Source: Ramazzottius varieornatus (lineage: Eukaryota > Tardigrada > Eutardigrada > Parachela > Ramazzottiidae). From it: 64,000 nucleotides of DNA. The DNA lies in the NCBI GenBank assembly GCA_001949185.1, contig BDGG01000002.1, positions 5,880,448 through 5,944,447 on the forward strand. The letters run 5' to 3'. Both the position numbers and the translations under genes were made by a program. The notes under the pieces were generated by a model. The model ran no database searches and was not told the DNA's origin. It saw nothing but the letters and a program-made list of their open reading frames with translations. Shown here in pieces: positions 1 to 11,800 of this stretch; the first letter of the stretch is position 1, and each line of letters begins with the position of its first letter.

Positions 1-1091
1 CAACATTCGCCGCTTTCTCCTTTCTCGATTGCGGACAGCCACTCTCCGTCAAGACGAGGAAGGACAGGCCAGCTTGGTGAACTCTTTGCTACGTAGCTAC
101 ATCCAGGATAACTTGTACGATCAAGCCGAGAAGCTGGTCGGGAAGCTTACCTACCCGGAAGCCGTCCACAACAACCAGCTGGCTCGCTTCCAGTACTACT
201 TGGGCCGAATCAAGGCTACCAAGCTGGAGTACTCGGAAGCTCAGCAGCATCTGTTGCAAGCTTCTCGCAAGGTCCCTTCCAACGGCGCGATCGGTTTCAA
301 GCAGACGGTAAGAAACTGAAGAAAAACAACTGAACCTTCTTGCGTATGTCTTGATAGCACTGAACCTTTCGATCATACTGAGCTTTTCCATAGGTTCAAA
401 AGTGGCTGGTGACCGTGGAGTTGCTCTTGGGAGACATCCCTGAACGCGCCATCTTTCTGGAGAAGGAGTACCGGGAGTGCCTCGCTCCATATTACGCGCT
501 AACACTGGGTAAGTCGAAAGTTGGAGTTTATCAGCTGTAGCTTCATAATGGTCGGCCTTTACAGCTATTCGCGCTGGGAAGTTGGCTCGCTTCAACGAGG
601 TCTTGAAGACGTACGCTGAGCGGTTCAAGAAGGACGAGACGTACTCGCTGATTGTCCGTCTCCGCCACAACGTCATCAAGACGGGCATCCGTACCATCAA
701 CGCCGCCTACTCGCGCATCTCGGTAGTCGATGTGGCCAAGAAGCTGCAGTTGGACAGCGTGGAAGATGTCTACTTCATTCTGGCCAAGGCTATCAACGAA
801 CGAGTCATCGAAGCACAGCTGCTGGCCGATTCGGGAACCCTGGTGTCCAAAGAGAACGTCAACATCTACTCGACGAAGGACCCCTTTGTGGCTTTCGACA
901 AACGCATCAAGTTCTGCCTGGACACCCACGACCAAAGCGTCAAGGCAATGCGCTTCCCGGCCAAGTCGTATCATGGCGATCTCGAGACGGCTGAAGAACG
1001 AAGAGAACGAGAGCAGCAGGAAGCAGAGCTGGCTAAAGAGATCGCCGATGAGGATGACGACATTTATCAGAGAGTACGTGCTTTATTTTGA
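1..1091 (+). CDS. PSMD3: 26S proteasome regulatory subunit PSMD3/Rpn3, 3' part
   Basis: PSMD3 is a scaffold subunit of the 19S lid of the 26S proteasome and acts in cytosol and nucleus. Three exons are visible: before position 1 to 307, 394-508 and 565 onward, with donors gtaaga, gtaagt and consistent phases. Landmarks are the [10 protein letters not shown] stretch, GFKQTV at the first junction, the PCI winged-helix segment ([21 protein letters not shown]), IYSTKDP and the acidic tail after ERREREQQE. The 5' part of the gene lies outside the window. The C-terminus is uncertain: reading through exon 3 gives a stop at 1089-1091, but a fair donor (gtacgtg at 1074) could join an acceptor at 1131-1132 and add a short different tail. 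The family normally ends in the acidic stretch, so either ending is tolerable. Identification is firm. Confidence 0.93.
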
Positions 1092-1344
1092 TGTTGTTGA
1101 AATTATTCGATGAGGATAACGATCTGCTGTAGATGGGTTCGAACTCTGTTCAGTCGTCACTGAACGATGTTCAAATTACGTTCACGCCACAGAAGTTTTC
1201 AGTATTCTTATTATTAGAACTCCATGCAGCTTTATGGTCTTCCTACAGTTTTACCTCCGAGATGTGTCAATTACTTTAATTTGACCGTGATATGCGAATC
1301 ACAGTGTGGGTGACCAAACACATGGCAGGCCACTAAAAGAACTG

Positions 1345-1350
1345 AATAAA
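1345..1350 (+). terminator. Candidate poly(A) signal of PSMD3
   Basis: A canonical AATAAA lies about 255 nt after the PSMD3 stop codon. It is in an otherwise empty stretch before the convergent DYRK2 gene. It is supported only by motif and position. Confidence 0.4.
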
Positions 1351-2286
1351 TGCAAGTGATTACTTGATTTGTGGTAACCGTGCTGAATGGCTTGCCATAT
1401 TTCGTTTGTTTTGGTCCACCGTGTAGTAAACAGATGGGTCATCGCAAAACAAATCAAGCGTTTGAATTGACACATCTGGGAGGTAGAACTGTATTTGACA
1501 ACTGGGAAACAGTCAGTTCAACAGTGGAGCAATACAAGACTTGCTAATATGATTGGCGAACCCGGAATTTTTCTGCAACGCATCAGATCCAGCTTTTCTT
1601 CCAGCAGCGATTTTCTTGGTCCACAAAAAGCGGCGAGGAAACACTCTCTGAACAAACTCGAGTCTGCTCGAGTGTTAGAAAGAAAGAATTAACCGTGAAA
1701 AGGAACGGCGACTTGAATATCGGAGAACCAGCTGCGAGAGGAGACAGCACACGTTTGTGGTATTGTTTTATCCAACGTCGACACCAAAGAGAAAACCAAT
1801 CAACCAACATTCCATCTTTCCGCTTTTCAACAAATACATAATTAATGACTTGCGACGTAAACCATGGGACAGTAGAGAAAAAGGAAAATACAGAAAAACT
1901 CCATTTACATTACAAGAGGTGAGTGAGCGCGAAGTCTCGTTGCTTCAGACAGGTTGCAGCTTCGGAACTGGCCGGAAGGGGATCCTCGTGAAGAGGGTGC
2001 GCTTTCCATCACGAGCTGCTTTTGGTCGAGGATATCAAACGCCAAGAGAGAGAGTACTACAGAGAGGGAACTGATCTGAGCCAACTGACCAACTCACGCC
2101 ACCTTGCGCGCGTACAAAGGAACAAGAAAAACAGGAGGAGAATCATGTAAGGAGAGATTGCAGTGTTCACTTCTCCGCTTGGGTGACTTCGAGTCTAGAT
2201 ACAGAACATGGTCCGTGCAGGCTATCACGAAAGCAAGAGAGTGGAGGAGGAGGCTTGTTCATTTATACTACGAAAAAGATGAGTTA
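1351..2286. other. Intergenic between convergent PSMD3 and DYRK2
   Basis: About 0.9 kb between two gene 3' ends. It should contain the DYRK2 3' UTR on the minus strand. Short open frames here have no family resemblance, and I saw no RNA gene or repeat. Confidence 0.6.
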
Positions 2287-4654
2287 TCATGCATTAGGTA
2301 TTGCCGCCAAGAGCTGCAGTGGTCGAGGTGAGTTCTCCACGTTCCCCGGCAGACGCGGAAGTCGTCGTTTCAGCCACTGGTGCTTGAGTGCTTCGATGGG
2401 CGTCATGCGAGTGATGGGATCCCAGTCCAGGCACCGCCGAATGAAGTCGAGGAATAAGAGGTCATCACAGCCTTTGAGAGCCGAGGCGAGATCCTTGCTG
2501 CCAGGAGGTCCACGGTACTTGCCACGCTTGTTGCGCGTACCCGTCAGTATCGTCTGCCCGTCGACGCTTTGTGTCACAACACAGTACCGCGGAATACCTG
2601 CAAGACATGAAGTTCAGAGTCAGTAGCATCAATTCCAGACTGAAAACGATACATAATCATCGGCCGAACAGAAAACAGCCAACAATCCACTTTGTAACAG
2701 CTTGCATACCACGACCCCAACGTTCGCAGTGGCGGAGCGTATGTAGGTACGTGATGCTCGCAATGAAATCTTTGCCATGCGGGAAGAATCACTTCGTGGC
2801 TTCTTTCTATTTCGCCATTCGCTGATTTCTATCATAAAACGGAAAGACAACATACCTTTGGAGGAGAAGAAGTTCCTTGAGCGTTTGCACGTCTCCAGCA
2901 TGCTTTCTGAAGGCATGCCCAGCAGTTCGATCATGGCGGCCAGTTGATCACCTTCGTCCTCGCCCGGCAGCAGTGGGAAGCCCGTGTACAGTTCCGCCAA
3001 GATGCAGCCAAACGACCACATATCAATGGCCATACCGTAGCGTCCTCCCAGGATGACTTCGGGTGCGCGGTAGAAGCGGGACTGAATGTAGGAATAAATA
3101 CGCTCATGCTCAAAGCACGAGGACCCAAAATCGATCACCTTGATCCCACTCCGGCCAGGCTGCTTCAACAGCACGTTTTCCGGCTACAAAAAGACAATTC
3201 AAAGCCCGTTAGTACCTTAATCCACCAATGCATCAGCAGGGAATAAAACCCGAATCAAAAAATGCTCAAGATTTTTTTCCTTGGTTTCTTCTCGTCTGTT
3301 GACATCCAAAAGCTCGACCATCTGACCCCCTAATACCTAATATCATGCACCTCCATATAAACGCCGTACGGCGACCATGATGTCGTGTATGCAGGTGCAA
3401 GAAAACTGGACAACACGCACCTACACACAGCACATCACGGTGGAAGTGCGCTTTGGTGTATGCAGGTGACTGACAGACAGCAATTTTTCCCCCCAAAAAT
3501 TTACTCTTTTTCCTTGTCTGGACGTACCTTCAAATCACAGTGAATAATCTTTTGTCTGTACAGGCATTCCATGCACTGGAGTATTGAATGAGCAAATTTA
3601 CGGACCAGCTGAAGACTGAAGCCTTGAAAGCGGTTCTTCTTGATGAGTTCGTAGAGGTTCATGGAGAGGAGTTCAAAGGTGATACACTTGTGGCTTCTGA
3701 AGACAAAGTGGTCCAGCATGTGGATGATGTTCATCGAGTTCTCGTTGTCCAGGCCCCGTAGATGGTCCAGAATCTTGATCTCCTCATCGGCCTGCTTGTG
3801 AAAGCGCTTCTCGTTGCGGACCGTCTTCAGCCCGACGTAGGTGTGCGTCTTGTGGTCGTAGGCCTTGACCACTTGGCCAAAGCTGCCTTTGCCTATCACC
3901 TTCAGCACTTCGTAGCGGTAGGCAATGTGGTCGTGGATGACGTGCTGGTAGGAGCCGTTCTCCGAGTCGTAGCCGCCGTTATTTGGTCCGTTGAAGCTGG
4001 CTGCTATCTTCTTGGCACGGGAACCCACACAATAAATCTGCGGGTATGAGAAGATCTCCTGCTTCTCGTAGGTTGTCAGCACGTTCTGGTACAATTTGAA
4101 GGCGTGCTCGCAGGTCAGGAAGTGCTCCGTAGCTGGCATCGTGTTCATTGCTCTGCGAACACATAAAAACAAAGTACATCAATATCAATCTTCCCGAAAA
4201 TTCCACATTCAATTTCAGAATATTCCCTTTCATTGCCGAATATTTTCCGAATGGAGATTACGAATTTTACAAACAAAATTGATGCAGACTTTTCTGTTAA
4301 TTTTGCGAGCATTTTTCTTCCGGTAAGACATTAGGTGAAATTTCGATCTGGAATTACAGTTTCCAAAAGTAAATTAATTACAGTTTTCTGTCATTTCCGG
4401 TTCACTTGATTTCGATGAGAAAAGACATACTTGACAACTTGTGGAGATCGTGGAATCTGCGGGACGATGGAGTGGCCATTGGTACTGCCGTGGGAGGAGA
4501 GGACCATCACTTCGTCGGGGCTGTCACCGCCGTTGATCCCGTCATCGTGTCCGTTGAGGTTGATATCGCTCATGTTAGTGGCAAGCTTGTTGATGGGTGG
4601 TAGCAAAATGTTACTGGCATCAACAAAAGGTGGCATAGCTCTTCCCGTCGGCAT
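2287..4654 (-). CDS. DYRK2: Class II DYRK dual-specificity kinase, DYRK2-like
   Basis: DYRK2 autophosphorylates its activation-loop tyrosine and then phosphorylates Ser/Thr substrates. Four exons on the minus strand: 4654-4431, 4152-3528, 3183-2856 and 2597-2287, together 1488 nt (495 aa). The kinase domain runs from about residue 155: Gly-loop GKGSFGQV, catalytic loop HCDLKPEN (split by the third junction), DFGSS, and the DYRK YxY activation loop [13 protein letters not shown]. The conserved [16 protein letters not shown] and the end HQWLKRRLP mark the DYRK2/4 group. An upstream DYRK homology region lies in exon 2. The start ATG at 4654 has an in-frame stop just upstream in genomic DNA; an acceptor-like TTGAG precedes it, so 5' UTR exons upstream are possible. 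The tail after the kinase is shorter than in vertebrate DYRK2. Confidence 0.93.
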
Positions 4655-7600
4655 ACTCACTCAACGACGAGCCGAGCCAAGAAGAGGATATGGGCCTGGT
4701 AGCCGGATAGCCTCATAGAAGAACAAGCAGTATGGCCAAATCCTGAAATCAAAACAAAGCCCGTTAGACTTCCCATTTCGGCTCAAACTGGAACAAAACT
4801 CTACGCCGTCACACCGTTACACAACCAAGCCTCTTTGGCGTTGCGAAACTCCACCACTACAAAGTCGCGCTTTACGAAACATCACACAGGTCTCTTCAGG
4901 TACCGAGGGAAAGTTACCGCAGCTGTATTTACACAGAGGTAGTAGTCGCAGCTAGCTTCAAGAGCAAAGCACAGACTGCATCATAAAGTAGTGAAATCCG
5001 CTCAAAGATCCGGTTAGCATCACAAAGTAGTGGGCCAAGTCCTCTTCACATCTCAAGGCGCAGTTACCGTCTCACGACTACACGATATAACCAGTGCGCC
5101 GCTCTCAACTCAACCCCGCCGTACACACTTTCATCTCGCCTTGCCTTGCCTTTTTACTCATCACCGTCTTTCTCCGAAGAAGGATGAGAAAAGCAGCCTC
5201 GGACAGCAGCCTCGGAAATTACCTGACCTGCTGAAGAAGACAAAGGAAGATCTTCAACAGCAAGATTCCAACTATCTCTCCACTCTCAGCCAGTCCATCG
5301 AACATCACATTTTCTCCCTTCTGAAACGATCACAAAGAGACACATCTTAGTACTGCTAGACTGTAGCGAGCAAAACAAAGACAGGTTGGTCAAGATGTCC
5401 GAAGGCTCTTCTACTTTACTTTAACAACGTGTCAGCGAGGCAAGTCAGTCGAGCAGCAAAACCACCCATTTTCCTCCGAACTTTTACCCGCTTTCGCCTG
5501 CTTTTTTTCACCGCATACGTGGACGGTATATTATCATCGGGGACCAGCGGACAGTGAGAGAAGCCCACTTGACCATCAAAATCAAAGTCTCGTCCGGCAG
5601 CCCTGTGACCGACTGAGGCTGAAGCTGATCGAAGCGAGCGATCGTAGCGCTTCGTCAACCACAAAATTAACGATCGACCGGCTATAAAAGAACGACCGAA
5701 GTCTCGGCTATGCTGGCAGTAAATGCTCTGTTTCCCGTGGCACTCTTGCGAACTAAAGAGTAAAGACCAAAGCGAGGCATTTGTTTTTCTGACCAGTGGC
5801 CTTGTTGAAGCTAAGCTCGTCGAAGCCCGGAAGCTGTTATTTGATAGACCTGACACTACCCACCATATAACCTCAGTCGCTCTGAACTTTCATCATTTCG
5901 CCCTCGAGAACTGCCGAAACTCTTTCCCACAAGAAACCATAAAAATCATATGTCAATTCGATATTAAACGCGTCGATTTGAGTCAAATCGTTCTTCAAAT
6001 GGCGAACTTTAGTACAATCTTTTTCTAATCCGCTTTCCGTAAAAGTCGTACCAACGCCCATAGGCCATATGCATTGCATTACGATAAATCGGCCTAATGA
6101 ATCAAGCTCTTTTGTACGAAAGTTCCCTCACTGCGAGCCATCCTCTCCGCCACACACGTCTTCACTCTCATCATTTCATCAATCACATGCAAACCTTGCA
6201 AAAACTGCCGATACTCACCCGCGTCAAGCTAGCAAGAAAGCAAAGACGCAAAGAGGATATATTAGTGCATACAGTCTTTCCGTTCATTCGGAGGCTCCGA
6301 GTCGATATCAAGAGCCACCGTTATGACATGCCCGCAGATTACGTGAATCCACGGCGTAGCAGCTATCAAAGCCGCGATCAGGTTGCTCTGAGGAAGAAAC
6401 TATGTGTGGGGGAGCCCAGACAGAAAATCCAGTTGAAAGGAGCGGCTCTCCGATCTTTTCTATGACGGTTAGTCAACCATTTTCCACGCAAGTCCACTTA
6501 CAGAGTTCGCCGATGGGTTCTGCACCCATCAAATTCCAAAAGATAACTCCCACGCGTTTGTAATAACAACAACAACCGTCTGCAATATGGAAAGGTATGT
6601 ATTCCGGTGGCGGACAAACGCACTTCCTGCTATTGCACAGATTACGGGCCCGTCACGAAGAGATAGTCAGAAACGACAGAAAGGCTTCCTTGACACACTT
6701 TCCTTTCCAGCACAAGTAGCGGCAACTGCAACTGCCAGCGCACATGGAAGTAAGGCCTTTACAAAAACATTTATGACCAATTGAGTATACAGAGTCGCGC
6801 ACAGTCTTCTCAAATGTGTGTTACGGCGGCACTGCTCGCGAGCTTTCAGTCCGGTGGTATTATCAAAGAAGGCAAAGTAGCCAAGCATTACATTTCAACT
6901 TAGAGAGACGCTCTTTCCGCAAAGACCAGTAGCTGCTGTACTAAAAGAGTGAGATTAGAATAGTCGGTCGATCGAGCAAACGAGCAGTGAGAAACGCTGG
7001 CGTACGCCACTATCCTAGCTACCACCAACACCAGGCGAGAGCAAAGAGTAACTTACCAGAGTACGATCGTTCGATGTCATCACCGATCGGCCACAAACCA
7101 GATTTCTCACATGGTCCAACCCAAATAACACATACAGGCCGTACCAATAATATCCACTACCGCGATCGTCTAGCAAGATGCGCGATGGCGGAGGGGAAAT
7201 CAAGGCGTTGCGAGCTTCAAGACGTCAGTCAACCAGGGCAGCGCTAGAGCTTGGACGGCATGCGACCTACTAGCTTAGCAATGTAGAATAAACTCAAGTA
7301 CCAGCCAGAAATGGGTCGACTACACCATCCTAGCTAAGAGAAGCCCATTTCACTCAACAAGCAGTCAGTGATGATAAAAAGTATTACATTAAAATAACGA
7401 GATGGACACACAGTATAACGATATAGATACCGTTCCACGATACAGCTTCACCATTCACTCATCTTCCTCCGCAGAAAAACTTGCATCGAACTAAGCCTGC
7501 CTGACAGACGAACGAGCTTATTCTGTACAGCGAAGTCAAAATCAGCCTCCTCGCCTAGACATTATTTTCCCTAGCCTGGTGCGCGATCAATCTGGATGTG

Positions 7601-8445
7601 CCCAAATATCGAGCGAGTACTCTGGCCGCGTACAGTATTAGGAGATCAATATGATTGACATCCGTCGGGAGGAAGAGACGGCTTGTGAGTCGCCAAGAGG
7701 GAATCGATAGTACATCGAAGCTAGCTGGTTAGACTTTCCCCGTAACTTTGCATTCACATGTTTACTTCTCCCTCCTAACCTATCCTCCTGTCCATGGAAG
7801 AGCCAAACGCCGAGAGCTCTTCCTCATTAGGGTCTTTTGACGTTGGCGCACATACAGACCAAATAAACAGCTACAAGAACGAACGCATTGTCCACATTGC
7901 AACCTCACATCTTTACACGCCACAGTGCCGGAAACGTTGGACGGCCCAACCGGCAGGAACCAATTAGTCAAGACCGCCAACTCTGTCGTCTGATTCGAGC
8001 TCACCTATCCTTGAACAAATGTGTCAGTTACGGTTAGACGAACCTTTATCATTATGCTGGCGGAAAGGCGATCTCTACCGAAAGAGTCTTGACACCCGAC
8101 TGTAACATTGGTCTTTGAATACTGCCCAAAGTCATCATCATCTGACTGGCCTAAAATGCAGAATCGAATTAGACGTTCTGACCTGGCCTTGCCGAAACGA
8201 CAACAAATACATGGCCAGATATTTGGCACGAACCTTCTAGCGAACGCAATTAAGAAGCTGTGAAGAGAAGCCCCGCTGCGAAGCACTCTTTGAGGGTTTC
8301 TTCGATTCATCAACGAACCCAGTTTGCCTGGCTTCTGTGAGAACTATTTGGAACCAGACTAGCTGCCGCCACGCCGTGCATCTCTATTTTTATTGGTTCA
8401 CAACACTTGGCTGTTGAGCCTAAACTTAAGCCGCCTGCACATAAG
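4655..8445. other. Gene-poor DNA upstream of DYRK2, C/A-rich on plus strand
   Basis: No recognisable coding exon, RNA gene or repeat. The plus strand is clearly richer in C and A than G and T (for example 5101-5160). This is the mirror of what transcribed minus strands usually show in animals. It may be DYRK2 5' UTR exons and a long first intron. Confidence 0.4.
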
Positions 8446-8882
8446 ATGGAGTTTCACGGCGCCTTCAAAATCCAGTCAATATCTAATCGGACGCGCAGCA
8501 TCTGCCTGCCAACCAGTGCGCGCATGGCAGCGTGTTCCTGTGACCCAAAGCCGATGCCGTACATCATCGCTCTTCCTGTCTTCTTCAACGATCGACGACC
8601 AGCGTCAGTCGGCCCACAAGAAGACAACTTTCTTCCACCGGTCCATCGGTCGATATGCAGGGTTCTCCGAAGCGCAACGCTTAAAGCCGTACGCGGCACC
8701 ATCATTAATCATTCATCAGGAGGCGCTTCCCGCTTCCTAAATCGTCACGACCCACAGTGGGGAAAGCGAGAAACTAGTTCACACACTCCCATACACAAAC
8801 TACGCTGGATATTTTAGCCTTTACAGGTTTTTGCGTAACAGTGCCAACTAGGCCATTCTTGAGTCAATAGTGCATTCCTTCC
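8446..8882 (+). repeat. Inverted repeat copy A (437 bp)
   Basis: This block is repeated in opposite orientation at 17787-18246. The two copies differ at only a few bases and by one 23-nt segment present in the other copy (after GCGCATGGCAG). The match runs from ATGGAGT at the outer end to GTGCATTCCTTCC at the inner end and stops abruptly on both sides. Both strands contain open frames of about 80-130 codons, but none resembles a known family. No target-site duplication was found at the outer ends. Confidence 0.9.
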
Positions 8883-11800
8883 CCTCCCTTCTCTGCATCA
8901 CTCCGCGCACGCATTCAGATTTCCTCTCCTGCAAATAGCTTCTTTTACAATGTCAGAATACTTCTCTCAAACGGTACGCTTGCTTTGGCCGACGTCAGTG
9001 AAGGTTCCTGGCCAATATCAAATGGTTCTTGACAAGAATGGGCCTAGTACAAACACATATTTTCAAGGCAGTTGACGTAGTTAGAGCACCTTCAATCGAG
9101 AGTACCTATCATTCCTTACCTGACAATACCATCACACAATCTGACTCTTTGGCTGTCGACTTCGTTTCTAAAGTCTTTACATATTCAACGGGACGAACTA
9201 AGCCAACAAACACTCTTCAAGAACATGCCACCATCAAGAAAACCTTGGCTACTTTGGAAACCCTCTCTTCACTCCCGCAAAAATATACGTTCCGCGCAGG
9301 TGGGTATACCTTTTGCCCCGTGACAGGACAGTTCCTTCGTCGCGGACTGAAGAGCACGGCACAACAACCTCCGTCCGCACACCAAGCAAGCAAGCACGAA
9401 GCACCTTTGACAGTACGAAGACCCATGCGAATCACCTGCACTCGTCCAACAACCTGCATAGGAAGCAATCTCACCGGTCAATCCAACTCATAAAACCCTT
9501 TCGAGATAATTTATCGTCATTCACACCACAATCGTATACACACGATATATTACTTGTCGATTGAACTTGTAATAACCAGCAAGACAACAAACTTTAATCG
9601 ACGACCCATGCATGCAAAGCGCCATAACCCTCACCAGCCCGCGCAATTCCTCTAAAAAGCTCCCGAAAAGTCTCCCTTAGTTTTCACAAGCTTTGCTGTA
9701 GACTTATTCGCTTCCTAAAATAACATACGAGTACAGCAAAGGGTGTCAGGTTTAACTATGCGCAAAGTTCAATCTACCATGCGTTGATTGGGTTTCCTGA
9801 AATATACCATTACGCAAACGGAAAAGCAAGCACGTAACGATCCAGCAAAAGAACCATCAGACTTCCGCTGTTCTTTCAGCAGTAATCGCTATCCTTCACA
9901 ACACTTCTCTCCTCTGGTCGGAAGACAATTATCTTGTATTATTATACGGCTGCCATATCAAGGCTAACGTTGCCGACCGGCGAAGGGAAAAAACGTGATT
10001 ATTCAAGCGATACCGCAAAGAGTCGATTCGCTCAGCGTACCTCAGCGAATCCACAGTGGCTATCTTTCGCATCTTGGTCTAATCGTAGGTGACACATTAG
10101 CCGGAAATCACAGCGTCACCTGTGGTTGTACAAAAAGCCAACCGCAGGTCCGCAGATACGACAGGTTGCAGCGGAAGAGCAAAGTACCTTGTTGATTACA
10201 ACCACCGTCAGAAGACAGAATCACAAGCGGCTGTCCAAATACGTTTCAGCGGAGAATTATGTAATTATCCACGCAACTTCTCGCCATGCAGCAAAAGACC
10301 CCTCAATCTCAACAGCCGTGGAGAGCCCGGTAACTTTTAATCACCACCGAAGAAAAACAGCACGACTCTCCATACTTAAGACAACTCCAGCACGTAATCA
10401 GCTCTCACGACTGGCAAAGTCAGCCATTTCCATCTCACACATCTCTCGTTCACGAAAACAGCAATCGCAGTTCGAGTATTGCCCACTAATCCTCCCTTCC
10501 TCACCAGCAATCAGACTCCTTCGCCTTTCCTTCCAGTCACAGGGAAAAACACAGTACTTGCTGCACACCCCAAGTACTGCGTCTTCAGACTCGATAGCTG
10601 CTTCAAACAAAAGCTTCAGCCTTCGTTAGATCACAGGGTCGAATAGGAAAGAGTAGATTAATGTTTGCGACCTTGACACAAACCTATTAATGACAATACC
10701 CAAGTCAGAAAGCCGGAAACCCTCTCTTGCATCAGACCAGCATCCATCTGAAATACCCTGGACATAATCAAAATCCTTCAACGAACTGTCCTTGTTCCCA
10801 AAACCTGAAAGACTTCACATTTCCGGCTAGTATCCACACGAGTCAGCCGAATCCTGAAATATTTCAGCGGCTGGGGAGCTTCCCACCTTCGTGCTGGACA
10901 ATTCTGGTCCTTGTCCGTCATGCAAGCCTTACACGTTCATCACTCGTCAGCGGAAAGCTCGCACACCCATAATTCCAGCTTGTCCGAGCTTGCAAGTCGC
11001 AACAAGCCAGTTGAGCCTGAAGGCTAACCACATCGTTCACATAGCGCCCTCTTCACATCCACATCCACCCGCGCACATGCATCAACACGGCCAACTGCAA
11101 CTCCGATGACCAAAAGCGTCATCCGCCATCTGTCACGGCCTCATGAGCCTTCAAACGGTCACTACAGCCATCTTGCTCGCTTCCACCGGTCAATGCTGCT
11201 CTCTACTCTAGCCCCACCGCGACTACATCAAGCGATACGTGCACAAAAGATCGGAGCAAATGTCCAACTGCACGCAAATATGCCAGCGTGCAAAACATCC
11301 CTTCGATCTAATGCTGACTGAAGGCTCGACCAGCCAGACAATCTGCCAGACTATTTACTGAGAATTTGTCGAGAGTAACTGACCTTATTTATGAAGAGAG
11401 AATTCCTAATTGCGGAATTCCGAGGCAAGTGGACGAAGGCCAGTCCGAAATTAGTCCACAGTCTTCTTAGCTGTTATTCCGCCCTTTCTGCAAACAACAA
11501 CCATACAAGATCAGCATTTAACTTCCCCATAAAACTATCTAGGTGAACTTTCATGAAATTAGACAGCGTTCTTCGGGCGAATGGTTTCCTCTGAGAAACT
11601 GAGCAGTCTCACAGGAGACGACAAAGACGTAAACTTAGGTCGCTCGCACGCATAGTGTGCCTGAACAACCTCAAAGAGCTTGGTCGATCATGGCAGCTAA
11701 CTTAGTGCAGGTTCTTGGGCCATCATCATGCGCAGACAAGCGTGCAAGCAGCGCGGAACCCAGCATGAATAATATCGCCATGATTGGCCGAGAAATTCAT

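Noticed and set aside
9029-9493. 154-codon plus-strand open frame in the gene-poor block
   Set aside because: No family motif, no supporting splice sites, and C/A-rich composition makes long chance frames likely on this strand.
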